This document shows positions 1 to 7,353 of a stretch of DNA of 8,885 nucleotides, piece by piece. Under the pieces are notes generated by a model that saw only the letters and a program-made list of their open reading frames with translations, had not been told where the DNA came from and made no database searches. The stretch lies in the NCBI GenBank assembly GCA_029248485.1, contig JAQWJG010000070.1:1-8885 (forward strand). Direction: 5' to 3'. The position numbers were made by a program, and so were the translations under genes. Source of the stretch: SAR86 cluster bacterium (GTDB lineage: Bacteria > Pseudomonadota > Gammaproteobacteria > SAR86 > D2472). Positions within the stretch are counted from its first letter, which is position 1. Every line of letters starts with the position of its first letter.

Positions 1-1727
1 ATCTCAGGTCTTCTAGTTTTTTTGATACTGTAACTATCCATACCGAATCTGAGACTCAGGAAATTTTTTCAACTGCTCAAGATCAACTTATGAATCTTAG
101 GATGATGGATGCAAATCATATAAGCATCTCATTGGATGAAACAACGACAGACCAAGAGATCGAAAACATAAAAAAACTTTTTAAAGAGTTGTCGAAAAAA
201 GCAAAGAGTGTTTCAAGCTTCGAGCTGCCAATCGATATCAGAAGATCATCCGAATATCTTACTCATCCAGTCTTTCACCTGTATCGAACTGAAACAGAAA
301 TGCTGAGGTATATCAGAAAACTCTGCGATAAAGACATCGCCCTGGATCGAGCAATGATTCCATTGGGTTCATGCACCATGAAATTAAATGCTACATCTGA
401 AATGATCCCTGTTGGTTGGGAAGAATTCTCAAACATTCATCCTTATGCTCCTCATGATCAAACAGCTGGTTATCAAATTTTAATAAATGATCTTGAAGCT
501 AAGCTCTCCGAGATAACGGGTTATTCAGCTGTATCTTTACAACCAAATGCTGGCTCTCAAGGGGAGTATGCTGGTTTATTGGCAATCGATGCATTTCATC
601 GAAGTAATGGCGATCAGCAAAGAAAGATATGTTTAATTCCTGAATCAGCCCATGGAACAAATCCTGCATCTGCGCAAATGGCTGGCATGAAGGTTGTGCC
701 AATAAGCTGCGATAAGAAAGGAAACATTGATTTAAAGGATCTGGGTGAAAAAGCTTCTAAGCATTCTAATGAGTTGGCTGCCATCATGATTACCTACCCT
801 TCAACACATGGGGTCTTTGAGACAACCGTAACCGAAGTATGTAAGATCATTCATGGTCATGGCGGGAAAGTTTATATTGATGGCGCCAACCTAAATGCAA
901 TGGTTGGTTTATGTAAACCGGGTGAGTTTGGAGGCGATGTGTCCCATCTCAATCTACATAAAACATTCTGCATTCCTCATGGTGGCGGTGGACCAGGCGT
1001 TGGTCCAATTGGAGTTGTAAAAGATTTAGCACCTCATTTACCATCTGATCCTTTGGCATATGAACCCTTATCAAAGAATGTTGGACCAGTCTCAGCAACT
1101 AATTTCGGAAGTGCTTCTATTCTTCCAATCAGCTGGATGTACATTCAAATGATGGGAGCATCAGGCCTTAGAAAGGCAACACAAATAGCAATTCTGAGTG
1201 CAAATTATATTGCGCAAAAACTGACCCCTCACTTCAAGATTTTATATACAGGCAAAAATAATTTGATTGCGCATGAATGTATTATTGATATCAGACCATT
1301 AAAAGAGTTATGCGGGGTTGAGGTTGATGATATTGCGAAGCGATTAATAGATTTTGGATTTCATGCGCCAACTATGTCTTTTCCTGTTCCTGGAACTTTA
1401 ATGATTGAGCCAACTGAAAGTGAATCACTGGTAGAGTTAGATCGATTTATTGAAGCGATGATTACGATTCGTAATGAAATTGATCAGGTTATAGAAGGAG
1501 CATACTCTATTGAAGAAAGTCCTTTAAGAAATGCTCCGCATTCTGCTGAAAAAGTAACCAGTGATAACTGGCAACATAAATATTCTCGTTCTGTGGCCGC
1601 TTATCCTGTTGATCTGAAGGATAAAAATAAATATTGGCCTCCGATAGGAAGGGTCGATAATGTCTATGGAGACAAGAACCTGATGTGCTCTTGCCCTTCC
1701 ATGTCAGATTATCAAGAAGAAAATTAA
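1..1727 (+). CDS. gcvP: Glycine dehydrogenase (decarboxylating), P-protein of the glycine cleavage system, C-terminal part
   Basis: This is the PLP-dependent P-protein. It decarboxylates glycine and passes the aminomethyl group to the lipoyl arm of GcvH; GcvT then makes 5,10-methylene-THF. The frame is open from base 3 with no stop, and the residues before the first ATG (base 90) still resemble GcvP, so that ATG is internal and the gene enters from the left edge. About 574 residues are visible, corresponding roughly to residue 385 onward of the 957-residue E. coli protein, so this is the single-chain form rather than the split gcvPA/gcvPB form. Visible family motifs include [21 protein letters not shown] and YPSTHGV. 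The PLP-binding lysine is in HLNLHKTFC (codon 960-962), followed by the HGGGGPG loop. The C terminus, ending [13 protein letters not shown], matches the usual GcvP ending. The stop overlaps the stop of the convergent HAD gene. Any glycine riboswitch or promoter would lie outside the window. Confidence 0.97.
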   Translation, partial: LRSSSFFDTVTIHTESETQEIFSTAQDQLMNLRMMDANHISISLDETTTDQEIENIKKLFKELSKKAKSVSSFELPIDIRRSSEYLTHPVFHLYRTETEMLRYIRKLCDKDIALDRAMIPLGSCTMKLNATSEMIPVGWEEFSNIHPYAPHDQTAGYQILINDLEAKLSEITGYSAVSLQPNAGSQGEYAGLLAIDAFHRSNGDQQRKICLIPESAHGTNPASAQMAGMKVVPISCDKKGNIDLKDLGEKASKHSNELAAIMITYPSTHGVFETTVTEVCKIIHGHGGKVYIDGANLNAMVGLCKPGEFGGDVSHLNLHKTFCIPHGGGGPGVGPIGVVKDLAPHLPSDPLAYEPLSKNVGPVSATNFGSASILPISWMYIQMMGASGLRKATQIAILSANYIAQKLTPHFKILYTGKNNLIAHECIIDIRPLKELCGVEVDDIAKRLIDFGFHAPTMSFPVPGTLMIEPTESESLVELDRFIEAMITIRNEIDQVIEGAYSIEESPLRNAPHSAEKVTSDNWQHKYSRSVAAYPVDLKDKNKYWPPIGRVDNVYGDKNLMCSCPSMSDYQEEN

Positions 1728-2392
1728 ATTAGCGGCAGGTAGATTACTTCCCAGCCTCTTTTATTGGAGATTGACTCAAGCTTTATATCAGGGTTTACAG
1801 CCTTTGGAAACTCAACAGCCTCCATCAAAGGTAAGTCATTAATAGAGTCTGAATAAAATGTTACTCCAGAGAAACTATCGTATTGATTGGCTTGCATCCA
1901 GCTTTCTACTAATTTTAACTTTCCCGCCCCCAGTGCTGATGGCGGGATAAATTCACCCGAACATTTCTCATTTTCAAATTTAACCTTAGTGCCAATAACA
2001 TTATTGATGTCGAGTCTTTGAGCTATTGGCTTCACAATTAGCTCATTTGTTGCACTGGCAAGCAATATTGTATGACCTTTGTCGTGATGATCATGAATCA
2101 ATTTAAGCGCAAAAACATTAATCATGGGTTCAATAATTCTTTCTACAAAAGGCAATATTATTTCGTTGATTTCATCTTGCGTCTTGCCAATATAGGGCTT
2201 TAAAGCAAAATTCGTGTACTGATTAAAATCTAATTGGCCTTGTTGATAATCTTTAATGAATTCATCATTTTTTAACTTGGCGGCTTTATCAAGCAGACTT
2301 ATATCTACCAAGTAATTAATCATCGAATAATCTGAATCACCGTTTAGAATGGTATTATCTAAGTCGAAAATTGCTAAATCAGGCTTGCTCAT
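1724..2392 (-). CDS. HAD-superfamily subfamily IB phosphatase (SerB/HisN-like)
   Basis: This is a 222-residue soluble phosphohydrolase with all four HAD motifs. Motif I is DLDNT with nucleophile D10 and acid/base D12. Motif II is S113 in LLASAT. Motif III is K158 in GAGKLKL. Motif IV is D182 and D186 in YSDSINDLP. The helical insert between motifs I and II (about residues 20-100) is the C1-type cap of the SerB-like IB group. The closest family I recognise is the small HAD-IB hydrolase with a phosphoserine-phosphatase-like fold; in Pseudomonas a relative sits beside rppH and has been linked, from memory, to histidinol-phosphate dephosphorylation. The substrate cannot be read from sequence, so no symbol is given. 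The first ATG must be close to the true start because motif I begins at residue 10. No clear Shine-Dalgarno precedes it. The gene diverges from rppH across 16 bp and ends within gcvP's stop. Confidence 0.9.
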   Translation of the reverse strand: MSKPDLAIFDLDNTILNGDSDYSMINYLVDISLLDKAAKLKNDEFIKDYQQGQLDFNQYTNFALKPYIGKTQDEINEIILPFVERIIEPMINVFALKLIHDHHDKGHTILLASATNELIVKPIAQRLDINNVIGTKVKFENEKCSGEFIPPSALGAGKLKLVESWMQANQYDSFSGVTFYSDSINDLPLMEAVEFPKAVNPDIKLESISNKRGWEVIYLPLI

Positions 2393-2398
2393 AAGGAG
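2393..2398 (+). promoter_or_regulatory. Shine-Dalgarno of rppH
   Basis: AAGGAG lies 10 bases before the rppH ATG at 2409. It immediately abuts the start codon of the divergent HAD gene (2390-2392) and takes up the left part of the 16-bp gap. This leaves no room for a promoter of either gene in non-coding DNA, so both transcription starts probably lie inside the neighbouring gene or further away. Confidence 0.75.
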
Positions 2399-2408
2399 TT
2401 AATCTAAC

Positions 2409-2891
2409 ATGAATGATAAATCTTACAGAAAAAATGTTGGCTTAATTGTGTTAGATCAAAATAACCTGCTATTAATCTGTAGACGCAAAGGCAAAAAAAC
2501 TTGGCAATTCCCTCAAGGCGGAATTGATGCTGATGAATCTCCTATCAAGGCAGCTTATAGAGAACTGTATGAGGAGGTAGGCATTAAGAAAAATCAGGTA
2601 AAGATAATTCAAAAGAGCAAGCATTGGTATCGCTATGACTTACCTGAGAAGTATAAACCATGGCCTAAAAGCTTAAAAAATTTTAAAGGTCAAACGCAAA
2701 AATGGTACATGCTAAAAGCTAATGCAGATCTAGAAATCAATCTATTGAATGAGGTGCCGCAAGAGTTCGTAGAATATAAATGGTCGTCCTATTGGCATGC
2801 TTTAGCCAGCGTTGTTCCCTTTAAACAAGATGTCTATAGAAATGTCCTAAGTGAATTCCTGCCAGCATATATACAATTACATAATGATTGA
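2409..2891 (+). CDS. rppH: RNA pyrophosphohydrolase (Nudix hydrolase)
   Basis: RppH removes pyrophosphate from triphosphorylated 5' ends of mRNA, which opens the transcript to RNase E-dependent decay; it acts in the cytoplasm. The protein has 160 residues and a complete Nudix box at residues 37-59, fitting G-x5-E-x7-REUxEExGU with E43, R51, E52, E55 and E56 all present. RppH-specific features distinguish it from generic Nudix proteins: the N-terminal SYRKNVGLIV, WQFPQGGI just before the box, HWYRYDLPEK, GQTQKWYML, and the C-terminal VVPFKQDVYRNVLSEF. It lacks the long variable C-terminal tail of the E. coli enzyme (176 residues). It is the first gene of a + strand run and has a good Shine-Dalgarno. 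Its stop overlaps the next gene by 8 bp. Confidence 0.95.
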   Translation: MNDKSYRKNVGLIVLDQNNLLLICRRKGKKTWQFPQGGIDADESPIKAAYRELYEEVGIKKNQVKIIQKSKHWYRYDLPEKYKPWPKSLKNFKGQTQKWYMLKANADLEINLLNEVPQEFVEYKWSSYWHALASVVPFKQDVYRNVLSEFLPAYIQLHND

Positions 2892-3690
2892 AATTTTAAT
2901 TTATCTTTCGCTTGGTGCATTTACAGGACTGCTTGCTGGTATGTTTGGAATTGGTGGAGGCAGCATATTAGTCCCATCTCTTATTTTTATTTTTTACGGC
3001 ATGGGTTTTGAGGCCTCTATCATTGTACTTATGGCGATAGGAACATCGCTGGCAAGCATATTTTTTTCCGCTATCTCCTCTGCCCTTTCGCATCACAATA
3101 AAAGCAGTGTGGAATGGTCATTGGTTATGCCATTATCTGTTGGCATGATTGTAGGCGCTGTGATCGGTGCTGGATATGCAGCAACTCTTTCAAATGAAAA
3201 TTTAAAGTGGATTATCACAATTTTCCTTATAGTTATTGGTATAGAAATGATCTCGGGCTTTACACAAACTCTTGCAAAAAAAGATAAAGGGTTTATCTCT
3301 CTAGCTAAATTTATTGTTCCAGCGCATGGATCCTGGATAGGATTTTTATCATCAATCATTGGTATTGGGGGCGGCTCATTTACAACTCCGTTAATGATTG
3401 CTGGAGGCTATAATATTCGACAAGGAATTGGAACTGCTGCAGCTTGCGGAGTTCCAATTGCTGCCGCAGGAGCCATTGGATACATGTATTACGGACAAAC
3501 TGTTGAAGTAAATCTTCCCCCGGGAGCTGTTGGGTATGTTTTTTGGCCGGCTGTTATATCGATTTCATTAGCGAGCATTTTTACAGCCAAACTTGGAGCA
3601 AATATTAGTCACTCTATTTCTGAGAAAGCGCTGAAAGTCTCTTTTGGTATATTTCTAATTTTAGTAGGCATTTTGGTAGTAGCAAGTTGA
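2884..3690 (+). CDS. TSUP-family (TauE/SafE, formerly DUF81) membrane transporter
   Basis: This is a 268-residue inner-membrane protein made of two homologous halves. Each half opens with a glycine-rich helix turn: GMFGIGGGSILVP near residues 20-32, and SIIGIGGGSFTTP near residues 156-168. That duplicated GxGGG...P signature defines the TSUP (TauE/SafE) family. About eight hydrophobic segments are visible. Characterised members export or take up sulfite, sulfoacetate, taurine-related sulfonates or other small organic anions; the substrate here cannot be inferred. I chose the ATG at 2884, which overlaps rppH by 8 bp, over the ATG at 2851. The earlier start would add eleven polar residues, lies deep in rppH, and would push the first membrane helix away from the N terminus. 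No Shine-Dalgarno is evident, so translation is probably coupled to rppH. A TSUP gene in this position, before lgt and thyA, is also found in Pseudomonas (recollection). Confidence 0.9.
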   Translation: MIEILIYLSLGAFTGLLAGMFGIGGGSILVPSLIFIFYGMGFEASIIVLMAIGTSLASIFFSAISSALSHHNKSSVEWSLVMPLSVGMIVGAVIGAGYAATLSNENLKWIITIFLIVIGIEMISGFTQTLAKKDKGFISLAKFIVPAHGSWIGFLSSIIGIGGGSFTTPLMIAGGYNIRQGIGTAAACGVPIAAAGAIGYMYYGQTVEVNLPPGAVGYVFWPAVISISLASIFTAKLGANISHSISEKALKVSFGIFLILVGILVVAS

Positions 3691-4493
3691 TCATCGAGTT
3701 ATCAGATTTTTTTAATAATCCTAGCTTAATTGAAATCGGCTGGATCAGAATTCAATATTACGCTGTGACATGGGTCTTATCAGCTATCTTCATTTTTCAA
3801 TATCTAAAAAATCATCGAATTATTGGAGAGTTAAAATTAAGCGCCGATCAAGTAAATGATATTGTATTTTTATATGGGTTAATATTTGGTGCCATGCTTG
3901 GCGGCAGGTGTGGTTACATGTTTTTTTATGGTTTTGATCAGCTAGCATCAAACCCTCTAAGTTTATTTTTTATATGGGAGGGCGGTTTAAGTTTTCATGG
4001 CGGTTTAATGGGCGTGATAGTCAGTCTTTATGTCTACTCCTACCAACATCGAATTTCTTTTCTTAGGCTTGCTGATGCTATTTGTATGGCTATGCCAATT
4101 GGACTTGGCTTAGTAAGAATTGGGAACTTTTTAAATGGAGAGCTTTATGGCAGACCCACTGATGGAACCTGGGGTTTTATTTTCCCAACAGATCCCTATG
4201 GGTTTACAAGGCACCCATCTCAACTCTATGAAGCATTAAGTGAAGGCTTATTACTCTTTATCTTGCTTATGTTTATTAGTACCAAAAATAATAAGCATGG
4301 GGTTCTCAGCGGAAGTTTTTTAATGACATATGGGTTAATAAGATTTTTTATTGAATACTTTAGACAACCTGATTCTCACATGGGTTTTGTTGCATTACAA
4401 TTAAGCATGGGCCAACTTCTTAGCATCCCCATGGTTATAATTGGGCTCATACTACTAATAAAATCATTAAGAAGAAATGAAGCAGTATCTTGA
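3687..4493 (+). CDS. lgt: Phosphatidylglycerol-prolipoprotein diacylglyceryl transferase
   Basis: Lgt carries out the first step of lipoprotein maturation, moving diacylglycerol from phosphatidylglycerol onto the lipobox cysteine at the inner membrane. The protein is 268 residues and polytopic. Diagnostic pieces are GGLSFHGGLMG with H104 (E. coli H103), the signature RIGNFLNGELYGRPTD with R144 (E. coli R143), RHPSQLYEA around residues 175-183, and YGLIRFFIEYFRQPD with R219 and E223 (E. coli R239 and E243). It is shorter than the 291-residue E. coli protein, mainly in the periplasmic loop and C-terminal region. The start is TTG at 3687, sharing the bases TTGA with the TSUP stop. No ATG is available before the first helix, so this start is reasonable but not proven. 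The 3' end overlaps thyA by 17 bp, resembling the tight lgt-thyA junction of enterobacteria. Confidence 0.95.
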   Translation: MIIELSDFFNNPSLIEIGWIRIQYYAVTWVLSAIFIFQYLKNHRIIGELKLSADQVNDIVFLYGLIFGAMLGGRCGYMFFYGFDQLASNPLSLFFIWEGGLSFHGGLMGVIVSLYVYSYQHRISFLRLADAICMAMPIGLGLVRIGNFLNGELYGRPTDGTWGFIFPTDPYGFTRHPSQLYEALSEGLLLFILLMFISTKNNKHGVLSGSFLMTYGLIRFFIEYFRQPDSHMGFVALQLSMGQLLSIPMVIIGLILLIKSLRRNEAVS

Positions 4494-5343
4494 GCTTTTA
4501 GACTATATTTTGCAACATGGCGAAGATCGTGGGGATAGAACTGGCACTGGTGTTATTTCATCTTTTGGCCATCAAATCCGATTTAATCTTGAAGATGGTT
4601 TTCCTGCAGTTACAACTAAATCACTTGCATGGAAAGGAGTGGTCTCTGAGCTTTTGTGGTTTTTAGAAGGCTCTGATGATGAACGTAGACTGGCAGAGAT
4701 TAGATTCCAAAAAGATAGATCTGAGCTTACCGATTTAAGTAGATTTTCAACTATTTGGACAGACAATGCAGATAACCAAGGTGTTGAACTTGGCTATGAA
4801 AATACTGCTACTACTAAAAAACTGGGTCCGGTATATGGCGTCCAATGGAGAGATTGGGCAGGCGTTGATCAAATTAAAAAGCTGATCAATGATCTTCAAT
4901 CTAATCCTAATGGACGAAGGCACATATTGAGCGCATGGAATGTTGAAAAAATTGATTCTATGGCACTCCCTCCCTGCCATGTAATGTCGCAGTTCTATGT
5001 TTCAACAAATGGTCGATTGTCCTGTCAGATGTATCAAAGGAGTGCAGACATGTTTTTAGGTGTGCCGTTTAATATTGCAAGTTATGCATTGCTTCAATCG
5101 ATTTTAGCAAATGTCCTCAACTTAGTACCAGGTGAATTCGTCCATACCTTTGGAGATGCTCATATCTATAACAATAGCATTGAGCAGGTTAAAGAGCAGA
5201 TCACCAGAGAGCCTAAAAAGCTTCCAAAATTAATTATGCCTAATCTTGAGTCGATAGATGCTCTCAATGAGTATTCTGTTGATGATTTTATCTTAGAGGG
5301 ATATGAGTCACATCCAGCTTTAAAAGCTCCAATGGCAATATAG
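4477..5343 (+). CDS. thyA: Thymidylate synthase
   Basis: ThyA converts dUMP and 5,10-methylene-THF to dTMP and dihydrofolate in the cytoplasm. It has 288 residues. Catalytic C167 sits in MALPPCHVM (E. coli C146). R147-R148 in NGRRHILSAWNV and R188-S189 in MYQRSADMFLG bind the dUMP phosphate. D191, N199, H229 and Y231 match the nucleotide-binding positions, and E58 lies in SELLWFLEG. The C-terminal KAPMAI closes the active site as usual. It is about 24 residues longer than E. coli ThyA (264). Most of the extra length is a polar segment around residues 72-115, between the WFLEG helix and LGPVYGVQWRDW. Insertions at this point exist in other ThyA proteins, for example the Lactobacillus casei enzyme. 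The ATG lies inside the lgt end (17-bp overlap) after a purine-rich AAGAAGAA, so translation is probably coupled. folA follows after 4 bp. Confidence 0.97.
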   Translation: MKQYLELLDYILQHGEDRGDRTGTGVISSFGHQIRFNLEDGFPAVTTKSLAWKGVVSELLWFLEGSDDERRLAEIRFQKDRSELTDLSRFSTIWTDNADNQGVELGYENTATTKKLGPVYGVQWRDWAGVDQIKKLINDLQSNPNGRRHILSAWNVEKIDSMALPPCHVMSQFYVSTNGRLSCQMYQRSADMFLGVPFNIASYALLQSILANVLNLVPGEFVHTFGDAHIYNNSIEQVKEQITREPKKLPKLIMPNLESIDALNEYSVDDFILEGYESHPALKAPMAI

Positions 5344-5347
5344 ATTC

Positions 5348-5851
5348 ATGGTTATTTCCCATTTAGTTGCCCTGTCTAATAATTTTGTAATAGGCGTGAA
5401 TAATGATCTGCCTTGGAAGCTAAAGAAAGATCTTCAACATTTCAGTGCGTATACCCAAAATAAAGCAATAGTCATGGGAAGAAAAACATTTGAATCAATT
5501 GGAAGGCCTCTGCCAAATAGAAAAAACATAGTGATCTCGTCTACATTGAAACCGCAAGAAGGGGTGCAAGTAGCTTCTAACCTAAATCAAGGAATTGAAC
5601 TGGCAAGTCAGTGGAATAAAGATAATTCAGCAAGCCAAGAAATCGTATTAATTGGGGGTGGTTATGTCTTTGAAGAAAGTAAAAATATAGTAAACAAATT
5701 GGTGTTAACTAGAGTAAAGTGTGAAATTGATGGAGACGTGTTCTATCCACAAATGGATTTAAGCAACTGGGAAAAAGTTTCAACCGAATCATTTAAACAA
5801 GACAGTGAAAATGAGTATGATTTTAAAGTTGAGACTTTTATAAAAACTTAG
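5348..5851 (+). CDS. folA: Dihydrofolate reductase
   Basis: FolA reduces dihydrofolate to tetrahydrofolate with NADPH, restoring the cofactor that ThyA oxidises. The protein has 167 residues, near the family norm of about 160. Visible elements, in order: the N-terminal strand SHLVALSNNFVIG; the substrate helix LPWKLKKDLQHF with acidic D28 (E. coli D27); the NADPH-binding VMGRKTFESIGRPLPNRKN including R58 (E. coli R57); the second dinucleotide-binding turn IVLIGGGYVFEE at about residues 99-110; and LTRVKCEIDGDVFYP. The start follows the thyA stop by 4 bp without a recognisable Shine-Dalgarno, again suggesting coupling. The stop (TAG, 5849-5851) overlaps the stop of the convergent TPR gene. It looks like an ordinary chromosomal enzyme rather than a transferred resistance variant. 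Confidence 0.96.
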   Translation: MVISHLVALSNNFVIGVNNDLPWKLKKDLQHFSAYTQNKAIVMGRKTFESIGRPLPNRKNIVISSTLKPQEGVQVASNLNQGIELASQWNKDNSASQEIVLIGGGYVFEESKNIVNKLVLTRVKCEIDGDVFYPQMDLSNWEKVSTESFKQDSENEYDFKVETFIKT

Positions 5852-5860
5852 GAGTTTTTA
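5841..5860. terminator. Inverted repeat at the folA/TPR convergence, possible bidirectional terminator
   Basis: The arms TAAAAACT (5841-5848) and AGTTTTTA (5853-5860) are perfect reverse complements around a 4-base TAGG loop. The repeat covers both stop codons of the convergent genes, and each strand carries a T-run in its distal arm, the layout expected of a compact two-way terminator. The stem has a single G:C pair, so it would be weak compared with a classical intrinsic terminator, and in AT-rich DNA it could be chance. Confidence 0.35.
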
Positions 5861-7350
5861 GATTTTGATTTAGATTGCTGAATAAAATCTCTTCGTAGGG
5901 CAAGATTTTTAACTCTAATTTCTTCATTTTCAGCATATTTGATCCAAGAATTTGCTGTTTTCTTAATCCTTTTATTTTCATCTCTTGCAGCAGCCCTAAA
6001 TTGTTTTTTGGCTTCTTCAAAATTTTGTAATTCAAAATGCGCTTGACCTAAAACAAGCAAGGCTTGAGAGCGACTTTTTACCTTAGGTTTCTTTAAGCCA
6101 GCTTCGATTGCCCTTATTGAATCTTCCATGCGATCTTCAAAGAGATACAAGTTTCCCAATAAGACGTATGTATCTCCATCTTTTGACATCTTTGCTGCTT
6201 TTTCTAAAACAGGGATAGCCATATCAATTTCTTGTGCCATTCTCCAGGCATCGGCTAGAAGCTTTAATGTCTTCTCTTTTTCTTTTACAACTGCAACAAC
6301 CTCTTCCTCTCCAGTATCTTCATCAGTAATAGTTACTTTCTTCTGCTGCCCAGAAACTATAACTTGTGCAGCCCAGTAAGGATTTTTTTTCAGTAATAGC
6401 ATTTGAGCCAAGGCAAGATATTCTGACTCTTTGTCTAAGAAATCTTTTTCATATGCTGCTTTTAAAGTCAGCATATAATCTTCCTCTCTGTCCATTTGTT
6501 GATAGGTACCGCCTAACTGAAGAAAATACTGCTTTTTGGGGTAGTAGTTAACTAGAATTTCATAGATACCCACTTGCTGTTCTAGAGCGTATTCAGGGCC
6601 TATAATCTTCTTATCCTTTAATTCGCTGAAACATGCTGCTAATAAAACATACCAATTTTCTTTTGGTCTGTAGCCCTCTTCTTCTGCAAGCCTAATGGCT
6701 TCTTCCATATTGGTTCTTGCTCTAACATAATCTGTTTTTTGAAAGTATGCCGAAGCAAGCAGAAAATATGACTGAGCTGTTACTTTTTCTACCTCATCCA
6801 TCCATTGAAGGATTAAGTTTATGCCTTTGTCCCATCTTTCTTTGACTAAATTTAATTGCGCTAGTGTTAACAATGATGCTGTTCTTAATGGGATGGTTGC
6901 TTCCGGTTCATTCAATAATTGCTCATAAGCATACATGGCCTGATCATAATCCTCATCACTGAAATAAATGTATCCCCAATAATTCCACATAACTGAACGG
7001 TCATAACTTTTCATCTCAGCTCTATTGTTAAGAAGCTCTGTTAATATTGATCTAGCAGTTGCCCAATCAGGATCATCTTCTTCCTTTTCAATGAACTTGC
7101 CCTTGTTTTCTGGATCAGGGACTTTGATAGTTTTTTGCCTTTCAAGAGCCTCAACTACTTTTACCACTTTTTTGGCAGTTGAGGTCTGAAGAACTCTTGC
7201 TTTTTTATATGATCTAGAGGACTTTCCAGCTTTCTGCTGCCTTTTATCACTTCGATCTATTTCTTCCTGAGCAACTAAATTAATAGAAGAAGAAAAGCTT
7301 AATGCTAGAAATGAGAAAGAAAGAAAGAAATATAAAAAAGGCTTTTTCAT
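5848..7350 (-). CDS. Exported TPR-repeat protein of a TonB2-type operon
   Basis: This is a 500-residue protein with a clear Sec signal peptide: KK at residues 2-3, a Phe/Leu/Ser-rich core at 5-25, and probable cleavage after A27 in LVAQEE. No lipobox cysteine is seen, so a soluble periplasmic protein is expected. After a basic stretch (about residues 36-53, rich in K, R and S) comes helical repeat sequence. TPR-like pairs are recognisable near residues 120-150, 193-226, 275-305, 362-390, 393-421 and 428-458, with the usual A/G/Y spacing (e.g. LLGNLYLFEDRMEDSIRAIEAGL). The tail ends in SKSKSKNS. It starts 3 bp after the tonB stop, with GAGGAG inside the tonB end. A TPR gene directly after tonB is typical of TonB2-type clusters in marine gammaproteobacteria (family knowledge). 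A role as a periplasmic scaffold for TonB or its receptors is inference. The gene converges with folA. Confidence 0.85.
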   Translation of the reverse strand: MKKPFLYFFLSFSFLALSFSSSINLVAQEEIDRSDKRQQKAGKSSRSYKKARVLQTSTAKKVVKVVEALERQKTIKVPDPENKGKFIEKEEDDPDWATARSILTELLNNRAEMKSYDRSVMWNYWGYIYFSDEDYDQAMYAYEQLLNEPEATIPLRTASLLTLAQLNLVKERWDKGINLILQWMDEVEKVTAQSYFLLASAYFQKTDYVRARTNMEEAIRLAEEEGYRPKENWYVLLAACFSELKDKKIIGPEYALEQQVGIYEILVNYYPKKQYFLQLGGTYQQMDREEDYMLTLKAAYEKDFLDKESEYLALAQMLLLKKNPYWAAQVIVSGQQKKVTITDEDTGEEEVVAVVKEKEKTLKLLADAWRMAQEIDMAIPVLEKAAKMSKDGDTYVLLGNLYLFEDRMEDSIRAIEAGLKKPKVKSRSQALLVLGQAHFELQNFEEAKKQFRAAARDENKRIKKTANSWIKYAENEEIRVKNLALRRDFIQQSKSKSKNS

Positions 7351-7353
7351 AGA

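Noticed and set aside
90..92. ATG at 90 as the start of a short, stand-alone GcvPB-like protein
   Set aside because: The frame is open to base 3 and the residues before the ATG continue GcvP-like sequence, so the gene is a left-truncated full-length gcvP.
2353..2358. TATTAT as a -10 box for rppH inside the HAD gene
   Set aside because: No convincing -35 element lies 16-18 bases upstream, and such hexamers are frequent by chance in AT-rich DNA.
2851..2883. Earlier ATG (2851) for the TSUP transporter
   Set aside because: It would overlap rppH by 41 bp and add a polar leader not typical of the family; the ATG at 2884 starts directly before the first membrane helix.
5838..6551. Small open frames inside the TPR gene on both strands
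   Set aside because: They lie in alternative frames of a well-supported gene, have no recognisable domain and no ribosome sites; the same holds for short frames inside gcvP, the TSUP gene, thyA, tonB and exbD.
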